Positions 8,697 through 17,775 of a DNA stretch of 64,000 nt are shown in pieces. Each line of letters begins with the position of its first letter. Positions within the stretch are counted from its first letter, which is position 1. Below the pieces are notes generated by a model. That model was not told the DNA's origin. It worked only from the letters and a program-made list of their open reading frames with translations, and ran no database searches. A program made the translations under genes and the position numbers. This DNA is from Candidatus Sulfotelmatobacter sp. (lineage in GTDB: Bacteria; Acidobacteriota; Terriglobia; Terriglobales; Acidobacteriaceae). Location: assembly GCA_017883385.1 (NCBI GenBank), contig JADGNQ010000015.1, forward strand, positions 1-64,000, in the 5' to 3' direction.

Positions 8697-9419
8697 ATGC
8701 GAGAATCCCCGGGAAACGGGCTGCCAGCGTACAAGAGAATTCAGGGTGCGATCCTAAAACGGCTCGAATCCGGGCAATTGAAGCCCGGAGATGCAGTCAA
8801 CTCTGAACGGGAACTGGCGAAGATTCATCGGGTTAGTCTCATGACAGCCCGCCACGCCTTGGCGGGGCTTGAGCGCGAAGGCATGGTCGTACGTCGTCGG
8901 GGGGCAGGTACCTTCGTAGCTCCACCAAAAATCCATTTCAACAAACTGATGAGCTACACCGAGCAAATGTCGGGCCGGAGCCTGTCGGTTTCCTCGAAAT
9001 TGCTGTTTCTCGGCATGATTGATACCGAGCAGGAAATTGCGGCGCGCCTTGCTCTGCCGGCCACCAGCCGGCTAATTAAGGTCGAACGCCTGCGCCTGGG
9101 CGCGAATGAACCGTTTGCGATAGAGACCTGTTACTTGTCGGTCGATGACTTCGTCGGCCTAACCGAAGCGCCATTGGACCGAGTTTCCCTTTTTTCCATC
9201 CTGGAACACGATTACGGACTGGAAATTGCACACGCGGACGAGGAAATCGATGCCACAACCGCCGATCCCCATACCGCTCGCCTTCTGGGTATTGCGACCG
9301 GCGCACCAGTCCTCCGAATTCGCCAAGTGATCTATTCGACAAAGGGTAAGACTGCGCTCTATGTGTTGGGTCTCTACCGCTCGGATCGGCATACTCTTTT
9401 GATCCGAAGGTTTCGCTAG
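8697..9419 (+). CDS. GntR family transcriptional regulator (HutC subfamily)
   Basis: A 240-residue regulator. An N-terminal winged helix-turn-helix occupies about residues 10-75 (LPAYKRIQGAILKRLESGQL, SERELAKIHRVSLMTARHAL, GMVVRRRGAGTFV). A UTRA ligand-binding domain (about 90-235) follows, as in HutC, FarR and NagR. The ATG at 8697 has GGAG at good spacing; an in-frame ATG at 8670 lacks one. It is transcribed away from the TonB-receptor operon, and the intergenic palindromes suggest it represses both. The effector cannot be read from sequence, although UTRA domains often bind sugars, phosphosugars or organic acids. Confidence 0.9.
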   Translation: MRESPGNGLPAYKRIQGAILKRLESGQLKPGDAVNSERELAKIHRVSLMTARHALAGLEREGMVVRRRGAGTFVAPPKIHFNKLMSYTEQMSGRSLSVSSKLLFLGMIDTEQEIAARLALPATSRLIKVERLRLGANEPFAIETCYLSVDDFVGLTEAPLDRVSLFSILEHDYGLEIAHADEEIDATTADPHTARLLGIATGAPVLRIRQVIYSTKGKTALYVLGLYRSDRHTLLIRRFR

Positions 9420-9475
9420 GAAGACGCCCGTGCACTTTGACGGTGTGAGCATCTGGAGGCTGATTGTTCCAAGCC

Positions 9476-11227
9476 TCACCGCTGTTTGCGCACGAATTGC
9501 TGCAGTTGAAGCTGGTCTTTTCCTTCCTCGATCAAGTAGAACGTATCGGCCTCGACATTACGGAAAACCTGCCGTTGCCCGCTGGGCCATTCGATTTCGA
9601 CGGTTTCTGCACGCTTTGTCTTGCCGAGGCCGAAATTTGCACGCAAGTCGCTTTGTGAAAGATAGCTTCCTCCCCCGGCAATCTCGCGGATTTGCGATAG
9701 CGGGCCGGCAGCTATGCGAATGCGGGCTCCCATCGCGTCGCGATTGCTCTTTGTTCCTACCAGTCTGAAATTGAGGAAGTGGTTACCGTTGCCGCCGCCG
9801 TTGTGCAACAGAAGTGGCGAATCTCCGTTGTTCGCCACAACCGCATCCACAAATCCATCGTTGTCGAAATCCGCAAAGGCGACTCCCCGACCTACGTAGG
9901 GGGTTGCAAAGCCGGTACCGGACAACTTGCTGACCTCAGTAAACCTGCCGTTTCCTTCATTGTGGAACAAAGAATTGAGCTGCCTATAGTGAGTTCCCGG
10001 CGTGGCCTGCTCCACCTCGGGATAGACATGGCCGTTGGCGATGAAAATATCCAGCCAACCATCGTCGTCATAATCGAAGAAGCCGCCGCCGAAACTGAGC
10101 ACCTCGCGCGTCAGCCGGGTGATGCCGGCTTGATCGCTGACCTCGTCAAGAAATCCTTTGCCCTCGTTGTGCCAAAGATGATCGGAGGACCGTTGAAAGT
10201 CTGAGATGTATAGGTCGAGCCGCCCGTCGTTGTCATAGTCTCCAAGGGAGATGCACATCGCGGCCATGGACTTTCCCTGGGCGGCTAGAGCCATTCCACT
10301 GACCAGTCCAATTTCCTTGAACGTGCCGTTCCGTTCGTTGTGGTAGAGATAGGCATTCAGGCCATCGTTGGCGACGAACAAATCAGGCCATCCGTCGTCG
10401 TCGTAGTCGGCGGACGCGACCGAGAGATTCTTGCCTTCGGGCTGGTAGATCTTGGCTGCGGCGGTCACGTTGGTGAAGGTACCATCGTGATTATTGTGAT
10501 AGAGCGCGTCCAGGCTGCCGCGATACGCGCTCGGCGCGCAGCTGCTGAGCATGTCCCCCAACTGGCAGTAACGTTTGTCGCCTAAAGTGACGTAGCTCCC
10601 GACGTAGAGATCGAGCCAGCCATCGCGGTCATAGTCAAAAAATGTCGCTCCAGAATGAAATGCGCCCGATTCAGTACCAGCTACGCCAGACTTGTCTGTG
10701 ATGTCAGTAAAGGTTCCATTTCCATTGTTGCGATACAGAACATTGCGACCGTATTGCGTCACAAAAAGATCGGGGAAGCCGTCATTGTTGAAATCTCCCC
10801 ACACGCAACCGAGCCCGTATCCGGTTCCGGGTACACCGGCTTTTTCAGTGACATCGGTGAAAGTGCCGTCCCCGTTGTTGCGATAGAGCGCATTGCTGAC
10901 CGAAATGCCCCGATTGTAGAGATCAAGCCCATTCACGAAATAAATATCCTGCCAGCCGTCACCGTCGAAATCGGCGACGCAGACTCCCGGACCAAACTCC
11001 TCGCGATTAATCGAGATGCCCTTATTCCCCTTGAAGTGCACAAACTTGATGCCAGCCGCGGCAGTTACGTTTGTGAACTCGATCGGACCTGGTCGCGCGT
11101 CTTGTGCGCAGAGCGCTGGGATGAAGCTTGAAATTTTGACTACTAAGACAAGGAGGAGCGTCCGGACGAAAGGTTTGGTGACTGGCGAGGGCCGATGGCG
11201 CCGACCTCCTGGTGAATTCGGAATCAT
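9476..11227 (-). CDS. Secreted CRTAC1-family protein (VCBS/FG-GAP plus ASPIC/UnbV)
   Basis: A 583-residue protein with a Sec signal peptide (VRTLLLVLVVKISSFIPALCAQ) instead of the Tat signal of its neighbour at 2043-3770. VCBS repeats carry DFDGDGWQD, DFNNDGFPD, DYDRDGWLD, DYDDDGWPD, DYDNDGRLD, DYDDDGWLD and DFDNDGFVD motifs. The C-terminal ASPIC/UnbV domain begins near NHFLNFRLVGTKSNRDAMGA. It is convergent with the GntR gene (56-bp gap) and apparently transcribed alone. It is a clear paralogue of the other CRTAC1 proteins in the window. Role unknown; extracellular calcium-stabilised propeller by family knowledge. Confidence 0.92.
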   Translation of the reverse strand: MIPNSPGGRRHRPSPVTKPFVRTLLLVLVVKISSFIPALCAQDARPGPIEFTNVTAAAGIKFVHFKGNKGISINREEFGPGVCVADFDGDGWQDIYFVNGLDLYNRGISVSNALYRNNGDGTFTDVTEKAGVPGTGYGLGCVWGDFNNDGFPDLFVTQYGRNVLYRNNGNGTFTDITDKSGVAGTESGAFHSGATFFDYDRDGWLDLYVGSYVTLGDKRYCQLGDMLSSCAPSAYRGSLDALYHNNHDGTFTNVTAAAKIYQPEGKNLSVASADYDDDGWPDLFVANDGLNAYLYHNERNGTFKEIGLVSGMALAAQGKSMAAMCISLGDYDNDGRLDLYISDFQRSSDHLWHNEGKGFLDEVSDQAGITRLTREVLSFGGGFFDYDDDGWLDIFIANGHVYPEVEQATPGTHYRQLNSLFHNEGNGRFTEVSKLSGTGFATPYVGRGVAFADFDNDGFVDAVVANNGDSPLLLHNGGGNGNHFLNFRLVGTKSNRDAMGARIRIAAGPLSQIREIAGGGSYLSQSDLRANFGLGKTKRAETVEIEWPSGQRQVFRNVEADTFYLIEEGKDQLQLQQFVRKQR

Positions 11228-11575
11228 TGTGGTTCCACGGTAACCGAAGATGGTCAGCCTCGAATTCTTTTTGACCAGTTTGGGAGGGCGTGGGACAACT
11301 GGCGAGAATGTTACGGGGATGAAGGGAGAAGGTCAACGCGCGGTGAAGCGTCTACACTCGGCCGCAAGAGTCAGTGGCGCATTACGAATGGAGCCGATAC
11401 TGATCTCGGCGAGTTCTACTGGTTCGGAGCACTCCGCACCGTCGTGAGCGATGGAATGGATCCGGGTGCTCACGGGATAGCACCGCCGCAATACTGCGAG
11501 GGTGGTCACTAGTCGGAAGTTTGCTGTTCACCTCGTCACGAGGCGGGCCATCGGCCCAGACGTGAGTTGCAGCAA
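11228..11575. other. Intergenic region without recognisable genes
   Basis: These 348 bp lie upstream of the second CRTAC1 gene. Short frames exist but none has a ribosome binding site, a coherent hydrophobic pattern or a recognisable sequence. It presumably contains the CRTAC1 promoter, which I could not locate. Confidence 0.6.
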
Positions 11576-11728
11576 CTACACATTTTTCGGGGACGACTTC
11601 TGAGATTCACTTACCTTCGCCGCATCCGACAGTTTCCTCAGAACGGCCATGGTTCGTGCGGTGTAGTCTACACGCTTCGCAGACTTGGGGCGTCTTTTGC
11701 GTTTGGTGACCGTATCATGTTTTGACAA
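11576..11728 (-). CDS. Small basic hypothetical protein
   Basis: A 50-residue frame from a TTG start with AGGAGA 6-7 nt upstream, which decides the start. The product (SKHDTVTKRKRRPKSAKRVD ... VLRKLSDAAKVSESQKSSPK) is highly basic in its first half and Ser/Lys-rich at the end. It has no recognised domain. A nucleic-acid-binding role would fit the composition but is a guess. Confidence 0.4.
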   Translation of the reverse strand: MSKHDTVTKRKRRPKSAKRVDYTARTMAVLRKLSDAAKVSESQKSSPKNV

Positions 11729-11898
11729 TGGCTTCTCCTGTTGTTGCGTGGGTATCTGACGACTCTCGCGGCAAAAGGCCACTCTAGCTCGAAGCCGCGC
11801 TCAAGAATGCTCACTTTTGCACAGGGTGCTCCAGGTCGTCCTTGGGCAGCCACGCTGAGTATTTTGGATTCCGACCGAGCCAAACACTGCCATAGAAC

Positions 11899-12141
11899 TC
11901 ATCGAACTGACGAGTCTTCGCCCTCGTCAAGATCGTCTGCGGTATTTTTCGCGACAAGGCCGAGCACAAGACTCGCGAGTGCAATAGCGATGCCCAACAT
12001 TTCAGCCAGTATTCGGTCGGCCTTGGTAAACGCGCTGATTGCCGTTCCTCCGACCCAAAATGTCAAACCCGCGACCGCAAACAACAACCAGGCTACGCCA
12101 CGCAGCAGAGACTTCAAGGCTGATCGGCTTGCGGCGGTCAT
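11899..12141 (-). CDS. Small membrane protein, two predicted helices
   Basis: An 80-residue protein with a basic N-terminus (MTAASRSALKSLLRG), a hydrophobic helix (about 15-36), a short polar stretch, a second hydrophobic helix (about 45-63) and an acidic tail (DDLDEGEDSSVR). Charge and hydrophobicity are arranged as in a real inner-membrane protein. The Shine-Dalgarno sequence is weak. It lies 140 bp downstream of the hybrid kinase on the same strand and could be cotranscribed. No family recognised. Confidence 0.5.
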   Translation of the reverse strand: MTAASRSALKSLLRGVAWLLFAVAGLTFWVGGTAISAFTKADRILAEMLGIAIALASLVLGLVAKNTADDLDEGEDSSVR

Positions 12142-12281
12142 AAGAATCGGGGCCTAGAAAACGCCGGCAGCAACGAGAGTAGCACCAAACGGCTGTAAAG
12201 ACCGCCATTTGCTCATTGTCGGGTTCTGAGCACATGGTCGAGCTTTGTGCTAGCAAGAGATGGAAGCCCGACGAGCCATTC

Positions 12282-15200
12282 TTATTGGCCCGCTCCGCCT
12301 TTGGCGGCCAGAGCCTTCTCCGGCGTCGCGCCATTCGCCCTTTTCATGGAGTCGATGACTGCCAAGATTTCTGCTTCCAGCGCGGCAAATGAGTCGGCAG
12401 CGCAGTGAAGGTCACCTGCTCGGCCCATCTCCTCAAGCTCGCGAGCTTTCTGGGACGCCGCTGGAACCCGCAGATAGCCCAATTCTCCCTTGAGGCTATG
12501 GGCTATCCTCTCGACCTTCTTCGAATCTTTTCGCGATATAGACTGTCGCATCGCTTCCAGATTCTTAGGAGTTTCAGCGAGGAATATCTCAACGATTTCG
12601 CGCAAGAGCTGCTTATCGCCACCCAGTCCATCCAGGACTTCCCCGGAGTCCCAACCGAAAGGGCTTGTTGGAAAAGCATTGCTGCTGTTCGTCTCCGGGT
12701 CTGCAGGACCAGTATTCATCAGACCTTTCACCACGCTGGCAATCGCTTCTTCCAATTCCTTCCGGTTGATAGGCTTTGAGACGTAGCCATTCATTCCGCC
12801 TTCCAGGCAGCGCTCTTTGTCCCCTTTCATCGCAAGAGCAGTCATGGCAATGATTGGCATTTGTGGGTGTCCGGGCAACTCGGATTCTCGAATCTTTCTC
12901 GTGGCTGTTAGTCCGTCCATTCGGGGCATCTGGATGTCCATAAGCACGAGATCGAAGGTTAGTTGGGCAAGCAAGGAGAGCGCCTCCTGCCCGTCGTTTG
13001 CGATGACCACAGAATGCCCCATTTTCTCCAAAGTACGGACGGCAACCGTTTGGTTCACACGGTTGTCCTCGGCCACGAGAATGCGCAAGGCCCTGACCCG
13101 TGCCACTGGATCCCGTTGCGCCGCAGTGGCAGGCTGAGCGCTGAGACCCTTTTCGCCGAGCGCTTTTCCAATCGCAACCTGCAACTCCAATTTGCGAACC
13201 GGCTTGAGAAGGTAAGACGTAACCCCCAGCTCTCTGCAACGATCCATGTCTTCCCGATGTCCCGCGGATGTCAGCATAATGATGGCGGTCGCGGATAACT
13301 CGGGCAGGCTTCGGATCTTCTCAATCAAACCAAGGCCGTCCAGGTTGGGCATATGCATGTCGGTCAAAAGCACGTGGTAGGGATGACCCGACGTCCGTGC
13401 CGACACGAGCTCTGCTAATGCCTCCTCCCCGCTCTCGACCGACCGGGCCAGCATCTCCCAGCGCGTCAACATGTCCTGCAAGATCCTGCGATTGGTGGCA
13501 TTGTCATCCACGATGAGAACCCTGGTACCACGTAATGCTTCGTAAGGCACCATCGATTTGGGCTCCGCTTTGTGAGCAACGGAATCTAACCGGGCCGTGA
13601 AGTGGAATTGGCTCCCGCATCCCACCTCACTCTCGAACCAGATCTTTCCTCCCATCATCGATACCAGCCGTGCAGAAATGGTGAGTCCCAGCCCCGTTCC
13701 GCCATACTTGCGGGTGGTTGACGCGTCGGCCTGAGCAAATGGGTTGAAAATCGCCTCGTGCTTGTCGGGAGCAATACCGATGCCGGTGTCGGCAATGGTA
13801 AAGAGTACATCTTGAGACTCACTTTCTTCTTCTTTGGCTGTCAGTTCAACGCGGAGGACTACTTCGCCCACAGAGGTGAACTTGATCGCATTGCCGACTA
13901 AGTTAACGACAACCTGGCGCAGCCTCATGGCGTCTCCGCGGACAGTTTCAGCCATGTCCGAGGCGATGTCGCACAAGAGCTCGACCCCTTTTTCATCCGC
14001 ACGCAAGGCCAGAGACCTCAGAGCTTCTTCCAAACAGTTGCGCAGGTTGAAGTCGGTAACCTCTAAATCCAGCTTCCCAGCTTCGATCTTGGAAAAATCA
14101 AGGATGTCGTTGATGACTGTGAGCAGAGACTCGGCCGACGACTGGATGGTCTCAAGGTACTCACGTTGCTGCGGCTCGGGATGCGAGTCGAGAGCCAAGT
14201 CGGTCATGCCAATCACACCGTTTAGAGGGGTACGGATCTCATGGCTCATGTTTGCCAGAAACTCACTCTTGGCAGCATTAGCGGCTTCGGCTAACTTTCT
14301 TGCTTTCACCAACTCCTGTTCTGCCTGTTTGTGCTCGGTAATATCACGGAAGGTCCAAATCCGACCGTAGTGTGTGCCATTCTTATCGTTGACGGGAGCA
14401 GAATAGCGGTCCAGAGTCCTTCCGTCCTTCAGTTCGATTTCGTCGCGGCTGGTCTCGCCACGATGATCGTCGAGGTATTGAACCTGAGCCAGAAACGACT
14501 CCGGATCGACAGTGAGCGAAACGACATGAGCGAGCATCATCCGATCGCCGCTCTCGGCGAAGACCTCGGGGGGGATTCTGAGCAGGTCTACCAATCGTTG
14601 GTTCTGCAGGATCCTTTGACCGGACTCGCCCACGACCAAGAGGCCGTCCAGAGTCGAATTTGCCTGCGCCTCCAGAAATGCCGTTTTGGACAGGAGTTCA
14701 GCCTCGGACCGTTTGCGTTCGGTAATGTCTTGGGCAATCCCGCAGACAGCTGTGGTAGTGCCATTTGCGTTTCGTTCGGGTTCGCCGCGGGCCAGGATCC
14801 ATCCCTCGGTGCCGTCGAAACGTACGATCTCCAACTCAAGTTCGTAGGCCACCCCTGTGCGCAGTGCCTCGTCAAGACCAGCCGTCAGCCGTGTCCAACT
14901 GTCCGCCGTGAACATGCGCATCTGCTCCGAGAGCGAGGGGGCCGGAAGAGAAGGATCGAGGGCAAACGTTCGGTACAACTCGTCGGACCAGATAACCCGT
15001 TCTGTCTTCGGATCCAGCGTCCAACTGCCCAGGTGAGCGACCCGCTGTGCCTGTTTCAGTCCTGCCTCGCTCAAGCGCAACTGCTGTATAGACCGCTTGT
15101 GTTCCGTGACCACCGCTCCCAGGCAGAGACCCGTCAACCCCAACGCCATCATGGCGAGTTGCATCCGGGGTAGCGATCCGCTGTGTGCGTGAGTGGCCCA

Positions 15201-16139
15201 CGCTGCGAATGTCATTCCGACACCAATCGCGAACGTGGTCAAGGCTGCTCCTGGTAGACCGCGCCGGACGGCAGCCCAGATGACGGGAATGAAGAGGAGA
15301 TAAAGAGGCTGATACGGCACTGCCGGTGCATAACCGAACACGAGCCAGATCGCGAGTACAACCGTTGCAGATTGTGCGGCGATTTCGAAGGCATCGACTG
15401 CGGAAAGCCGATCGCGCCAGGCGGCGAACAGGAGAAACTTGTTCCCCGACCGTAACCACGTTCGCACCAGCGGAGCCACATATATCAGCAGAAAAGGCGT
15501 AAAGGCGATGATCGCAAGCGCATCGCTGGCCCACCACTCAACCATCGTCCTGAAAGCATCGGATCGGTTGATCCGGCCGTCTCCCAGAACCGTCAGCATT
15601 CCCGACAGAGCGCTGAAGATCGCCGCGACGAGGGAAATTACAATGTATCGTCTGACATCGCGCGAAGTCCTGAGACGTGGATCGATGCGCCATCGCCCTC
15701 TGAGCATCTCTGCTGCGCCAACGTAACCCAGGTATATCGCGATCGACCCCGGCACCCCACACCAGGAAAGTAACGGCCGGTGGTAGTTGATTACGGCGGC
15801 GGCAAGGCTGGAGATGAATACCGCGGGCAGATACCGCCTTCCTCCCCATAACAGTAAAGCGAGCGTCAAACCAACCGGCAGGTACCAGGGCGGCGCCCCC
15901 TCCCACGCCTGAGATGCTGTCGATGACCCGTCCGAGATCAGGAATGCGGCTAAGAAAAGTATCCCAAGCAGCAATTGTCGATGAATCGGAGCACCAAACC
16001 AGCTGTACTTGGGACCGTCGGTCGTACTTGGTGATGATTGGTTCAGCTCAGAGATTTGCTCGGTTCGATGCGAACCCGCCGGTTTGCAGTGGGGGTCATC
16101 CTTGCCAGATTGGTATAGCTGTCCGTTGTTCAAGGTCAT
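12282..16139 (-). CDS. Hybrid sensor histidine kinase: MASE1-PAS-PAS-HisKA-HATPase-REC-REC-HPt
   Basis: A 1285-residue membrane phosphorelay kinase. A MASE1-like region with multiple membrane helices covers about 50-345. Two PAS/PAC domains follow (about 360-475 and 485-605, the first ending GIAQDITERKR). HisKA has the phosphoacceptor His633 in MSHEIRTPLN. The HATPase carries NAIKF (about 750-754), DTGIGIA (784-790) and GTGLGLT (814-820). The two receiver domains have phosphoacceptors Asp927 (LLTDMHMP) and Asp1068 (LMDIQMP). The C-terminal HPt domain has His1214 (IAHSLKGELG). All key residues are present, so a complete internal relay His-Asp-His is possible. An AGGT element precedes the ATG. 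No separate output regulator lies next to it, so it probably signals to a distant response regulator. The ligand is unknown. Confidence 0.94.
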   Translation of the reverse strand: MTLNNGQLYQSGKDDPHCKPAGSHRTEQISELNQSSPSTTDGPKYSWFGAPIHRQLLLGILFLAAFLISDGSSTASQAWEGAPPWYLPVGLTLALLLWGGRRYLPAVFISSLAAAVINYHRPLLSWCGVPGSIAIYLGYVGAAEMLRGRWRIDPRLRTSRDVRRYIVISLVAAIFSALSGMLTVLGDGRINRSDAFRTMVEWWASDALAIIAFTPFLLIYVAPLVRTWLRSGNKFLLFAAWRDRLSAVDAFEIAAQSATVVLAIWLVFGYAPAVPYQPLYLLFIPVIWAAVRRGLPGAALTTFAIGVGMTFAAWATHAHSGSLPRMQLAMMALGLTGLCLGAVVTEHKRSIQQLRLSEAGLKQAQRVAHLGSWTLDPKTERVIWSDELYRTFALDPSLPAPSLSEQMRMFTADSWTRLTAGLDEALRTGVAYELELEIVRFDGTEGWILARGEPERNANGTTTAVCGIAQDITERKRSEAELLSKTAFLEAQANSTLDGLLVVGESGQRILQNQRLVDLLRIPPEVFAESGDRMMLAHVVSLTVDPESFLAQVQYLDDHRGETSRDEIELKDGRTLDRYSAPVNDKNGTHYGRIWTFRDITEHKQAEQELVKARKLAEAANAAKSEFLANMSHEIRTPLNGVIGMTDLALDSHPEPQQREYLETIQSSAESLLTVINDILDFSKIEAGKLDLEVTDFNLRNCLEEALRSLALRADEKGVELLCDIASDMAETVRGDAMRLRQVVVNLVGNAIKFTSVGEVVLRVELTAKEEESESQDVLFTIADTGIGIAPDKHEAIFNPFAQADASTTRKYGGTGLGLTISARLVSMMGGKIWFESEVGCGSQFHFTARLDSVAHKAEPKSMVPYEALRGTRVLIVDDNATNRRILQDMLTRWEMLARSVESGEEALAELVSARTSGHPYHVLLTDMHMPNLDGLGLIEKIRSLPELSATAIIMLTSAGHREDMDRCRELGVTSYLLKPVRKLELQVAIGKALGEKGLSAQPATAAQRDPVARVRALRILVAEDNRVNQTVAVRTLEKMGHSVVIANDGQEALSLLAQLTFDLVLMDIQMPRMDGLTATRKIRESELPGHPQMPIIAMTALAMKGDKERCLEGGMNGYVSKPINRKELEEAIASVVKGLMNTGPADPETNSSNAFPTSPFGWDSGEVLDGLGGDKQLLREIVEIFLAETPKNLEAMRQSISRKDSKKVERIAHSLKGELGYLRVPAASQKARELEEMGRAGDLHCAADSFAALEAEILAVIDSMKRANGATPEKALAAKGGAGQ

Positions 16140-16579
16140 AGGACCTCACGTTGTCCTTGCCCCACCTGACGGTGGCATGCATTCGATGAGATTGACTCCA
16201 AGCGCTACCAAAGAACTCCGGCGCAACTGGCACCCGGTTATCCGGTTGTTCATCGCGATGGGACGCTCGACTCCACTTCCGGTTTTGTTCCCAAATGCCC
16301 AATGAGAACCAACAGGAACCCGCCCGGCGCGGTCCAAAAAATGTGGCGCGGATGGCTTTTCTGGAAATGATAAGTATGTTGCAATTGGACCACCTTAGCG
16401 CCCAACCCAGTGGATCTCTATGATTTAAAGGCGATTAGGGGTAGATTGCAGCAGCATGTCACAGGAGTACGATTCCAGGAACTGGAAAGCACGTGGGGAA
16501 TCCGATCGACTCGCAGGGCGATGCTGACAGGGAACACCGAATATCGATCCTCGGGTGGCACGAGGATGGATCGCTGAGG
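16140..16579. other. Intergenic region, upstream of hybrid kinase
   Basis: 440 bp with no convincing gene. A hairpin ATCCTCG/CGAGGAT (16547-16567) lies just after the stop codon of the SIS gene on the minus strand. It has no T-run, so it may be a weak terminator or mRNA end structure. The kinase promoter should lie near 16150-16250, but no clear hexamers were found. Confidence 0.5.
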
Positions 16580-17683
16580 CTACTCGGCCATAATTCCGTA
16601 CTGAAAACGCGGGGCCAGTTTTGCGCCACAGCGTTCGGCAATCGCAAGGGTCAGTGCCTGCGGAACGATGAGTGAAGTGATGCCTTCCCAGGGTTCCGGC
16701 ACAGCGGCGATTTTCACCGGCATCAATCTCTCGGAAGGCTGCTGTTCTTCGGTTCCAACGAGAATGACTTTACCTCCGCGCGCGTGGCAGTCGTGGGCCA
16801 GCTTCACTCCCAGTTCCGCCGCTCGTCCCAACGCTAGAATGACGGCGACGTGCGACTCATTTACGTCGAGTATGGGCCCGTGACGGAACCCGCCCCCGGA
16901 GTGAGGAGATGCACGCTGGCCCGTCATCTCGCGAATACACAGAGCGCCCATGATGGCGCCGCCATACGCTGGCCCTCGCCCAATCACCTCAATGTTCACC
17001 GCTCCACGACAGAATCCTTCCAGTTCGCTGCGCAGATCAAATACTCGATTGAGGGCGGCAGAATACATCGCCATTGTGCGCTCTGCATCCTCGTGCCATG
17101 CACGCCCCAGGATATGGGAGGCGAGCACGACGCATGCCGCAGTCGCGTTGGTGTAGGTCTTGGTGGCGTTGCCATACTCCGGCCCGGCCAGGATCGGAAG
17201 CCTAATCTGGGCTGACCGCCAGCAGGTGCTCTTTTCGTTATTGCAGAGTAGAGCGACCGGTTTCTGTAATTCTTCCTGACACAGTTGCACAAGTTCCGCG
17301 CTCTCCCCGGAAGTGGTTAGGAGGACGGAGGCGGCGGACTGGTTCCATACTTCGCGCGCGTAGTGCAGCCACTCGCTGGCATCAACAGCAAAAGAAGACC
17401 GTCCGTGTGACTGCAGGAAAGAGGCACCGGTAAGGGAAGAGCAATGGGAAGCTCCCATCCCGATAAACAATATCGGACCCGGAGAAAGCGACATCTGTCG
17501 CAGTCGATCCATTTCGTCCGTGATCGATTTGTCCTCTTTGTAGGCGCGGAGCAATTGAGCGAGGTGTTCCGGTTGTTCCCGGCATTCCATTTCGTAGATC
17601 GACGTCATGCTCCGCGTGAGCATTTCCGCCGACGGCTCAATTCCAGCGATCCAGCGCAATTCCTGGTTCTTTTGGTCTCCCAT
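16580..17683 (-). CDS. SIS-domain sugar isomerase/deaminase-like protein
   Basis: A 367-residue cytoplasmic protein with two SIS (sugar isomerase) domains in the manner of the GlmS isomerase half, AgaS and FrlB. The N-terminal SIS has ILFIGMGASHCSSLTGASFL and LLTTSGESAELVQL (substrate phosphate loop). The second SIS starts near VNIEVIGRGPAYGGAIMGAL, with the GlmS-like stretch GFRHGPILDVNE. The ATG at 17683 has AGGGGGA just upstream. It is divergent from the sugar porter and next to ROK regulators, so action on an imported amino-sugar or fructosamine phosphate is likely. The exact substrate cannot be told. Confidence 0.85.
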   Translation of the reverse strand: MGDQKNQELRWIAGIEPSAEMLTRSMTSIYEMECREQPEHLAQLLRAYKEDKSITDEMDRLRQMSLSPGPILFIGMGASHCSSLTGASFLQSHGRSSFAVDASEWLHYAREVWNQSAASVLLTTSGESAELVQLCQEELQKPVALLCNNEKSTCWRSAQIRLPILAGPEYGNATKTYTNATAACVVLASHILGRAWHEDAERTMAMYSAALNRVFDLRSELEGFCRGAVNIEVIGRGPAYGGAIMGALCIREMTGQRASPHSGGGFRHGPILDVNESHVAVILALGRAAELGVKLAHDCHARGGKVILVGTEEQQPSERLMPVKIAAVPEPWEGITSLIVPQALTLAIAERCGAKLAPRFQYGIMAE

Positions 17684-17730
17684 AGTCCCCCTTGGCGGAA
17701 CGGGCGCCAAGTATTGCGTTATGTTTTTAA

Positions 17731-17751
17731 TGAATGATTATAAACTATTCA
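17731..17751. promoter_or_regulatory. Inverted repeat in the divergent SIS/sugar-porter promoter region
   Basis: TGAAT and ATTCA are separated by 11 nt in an AT-rich stretch. On the minus strand a consensus TATAAT (17742-17737) lies inside it, suitable as -10 box for the SIS gene, with only a weak -35. The position between two divergent sugar genes suits an operator, perhaps for one of the nearby ROK regulators. Inference from symmetry and position only. Confidence 0.35.
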
Positions 17752-17775
17752 GTATCATGGTTCTGAGGTGAACGC

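Noticed and set aside
13963-15173. Several frames of 100-280 codons opposite the hybrid kinase gene
   Set aside because: They overlap a complete multidomain protein with all catalytic residues and show no ribosome binding sites or coherent domains.
16140-16579. Short frames of about 60 codons in the gap before the kinase gene
   Set aside because: No ribosome binding site, no hydrophobic or charged pattern, and no recognisable sequence.
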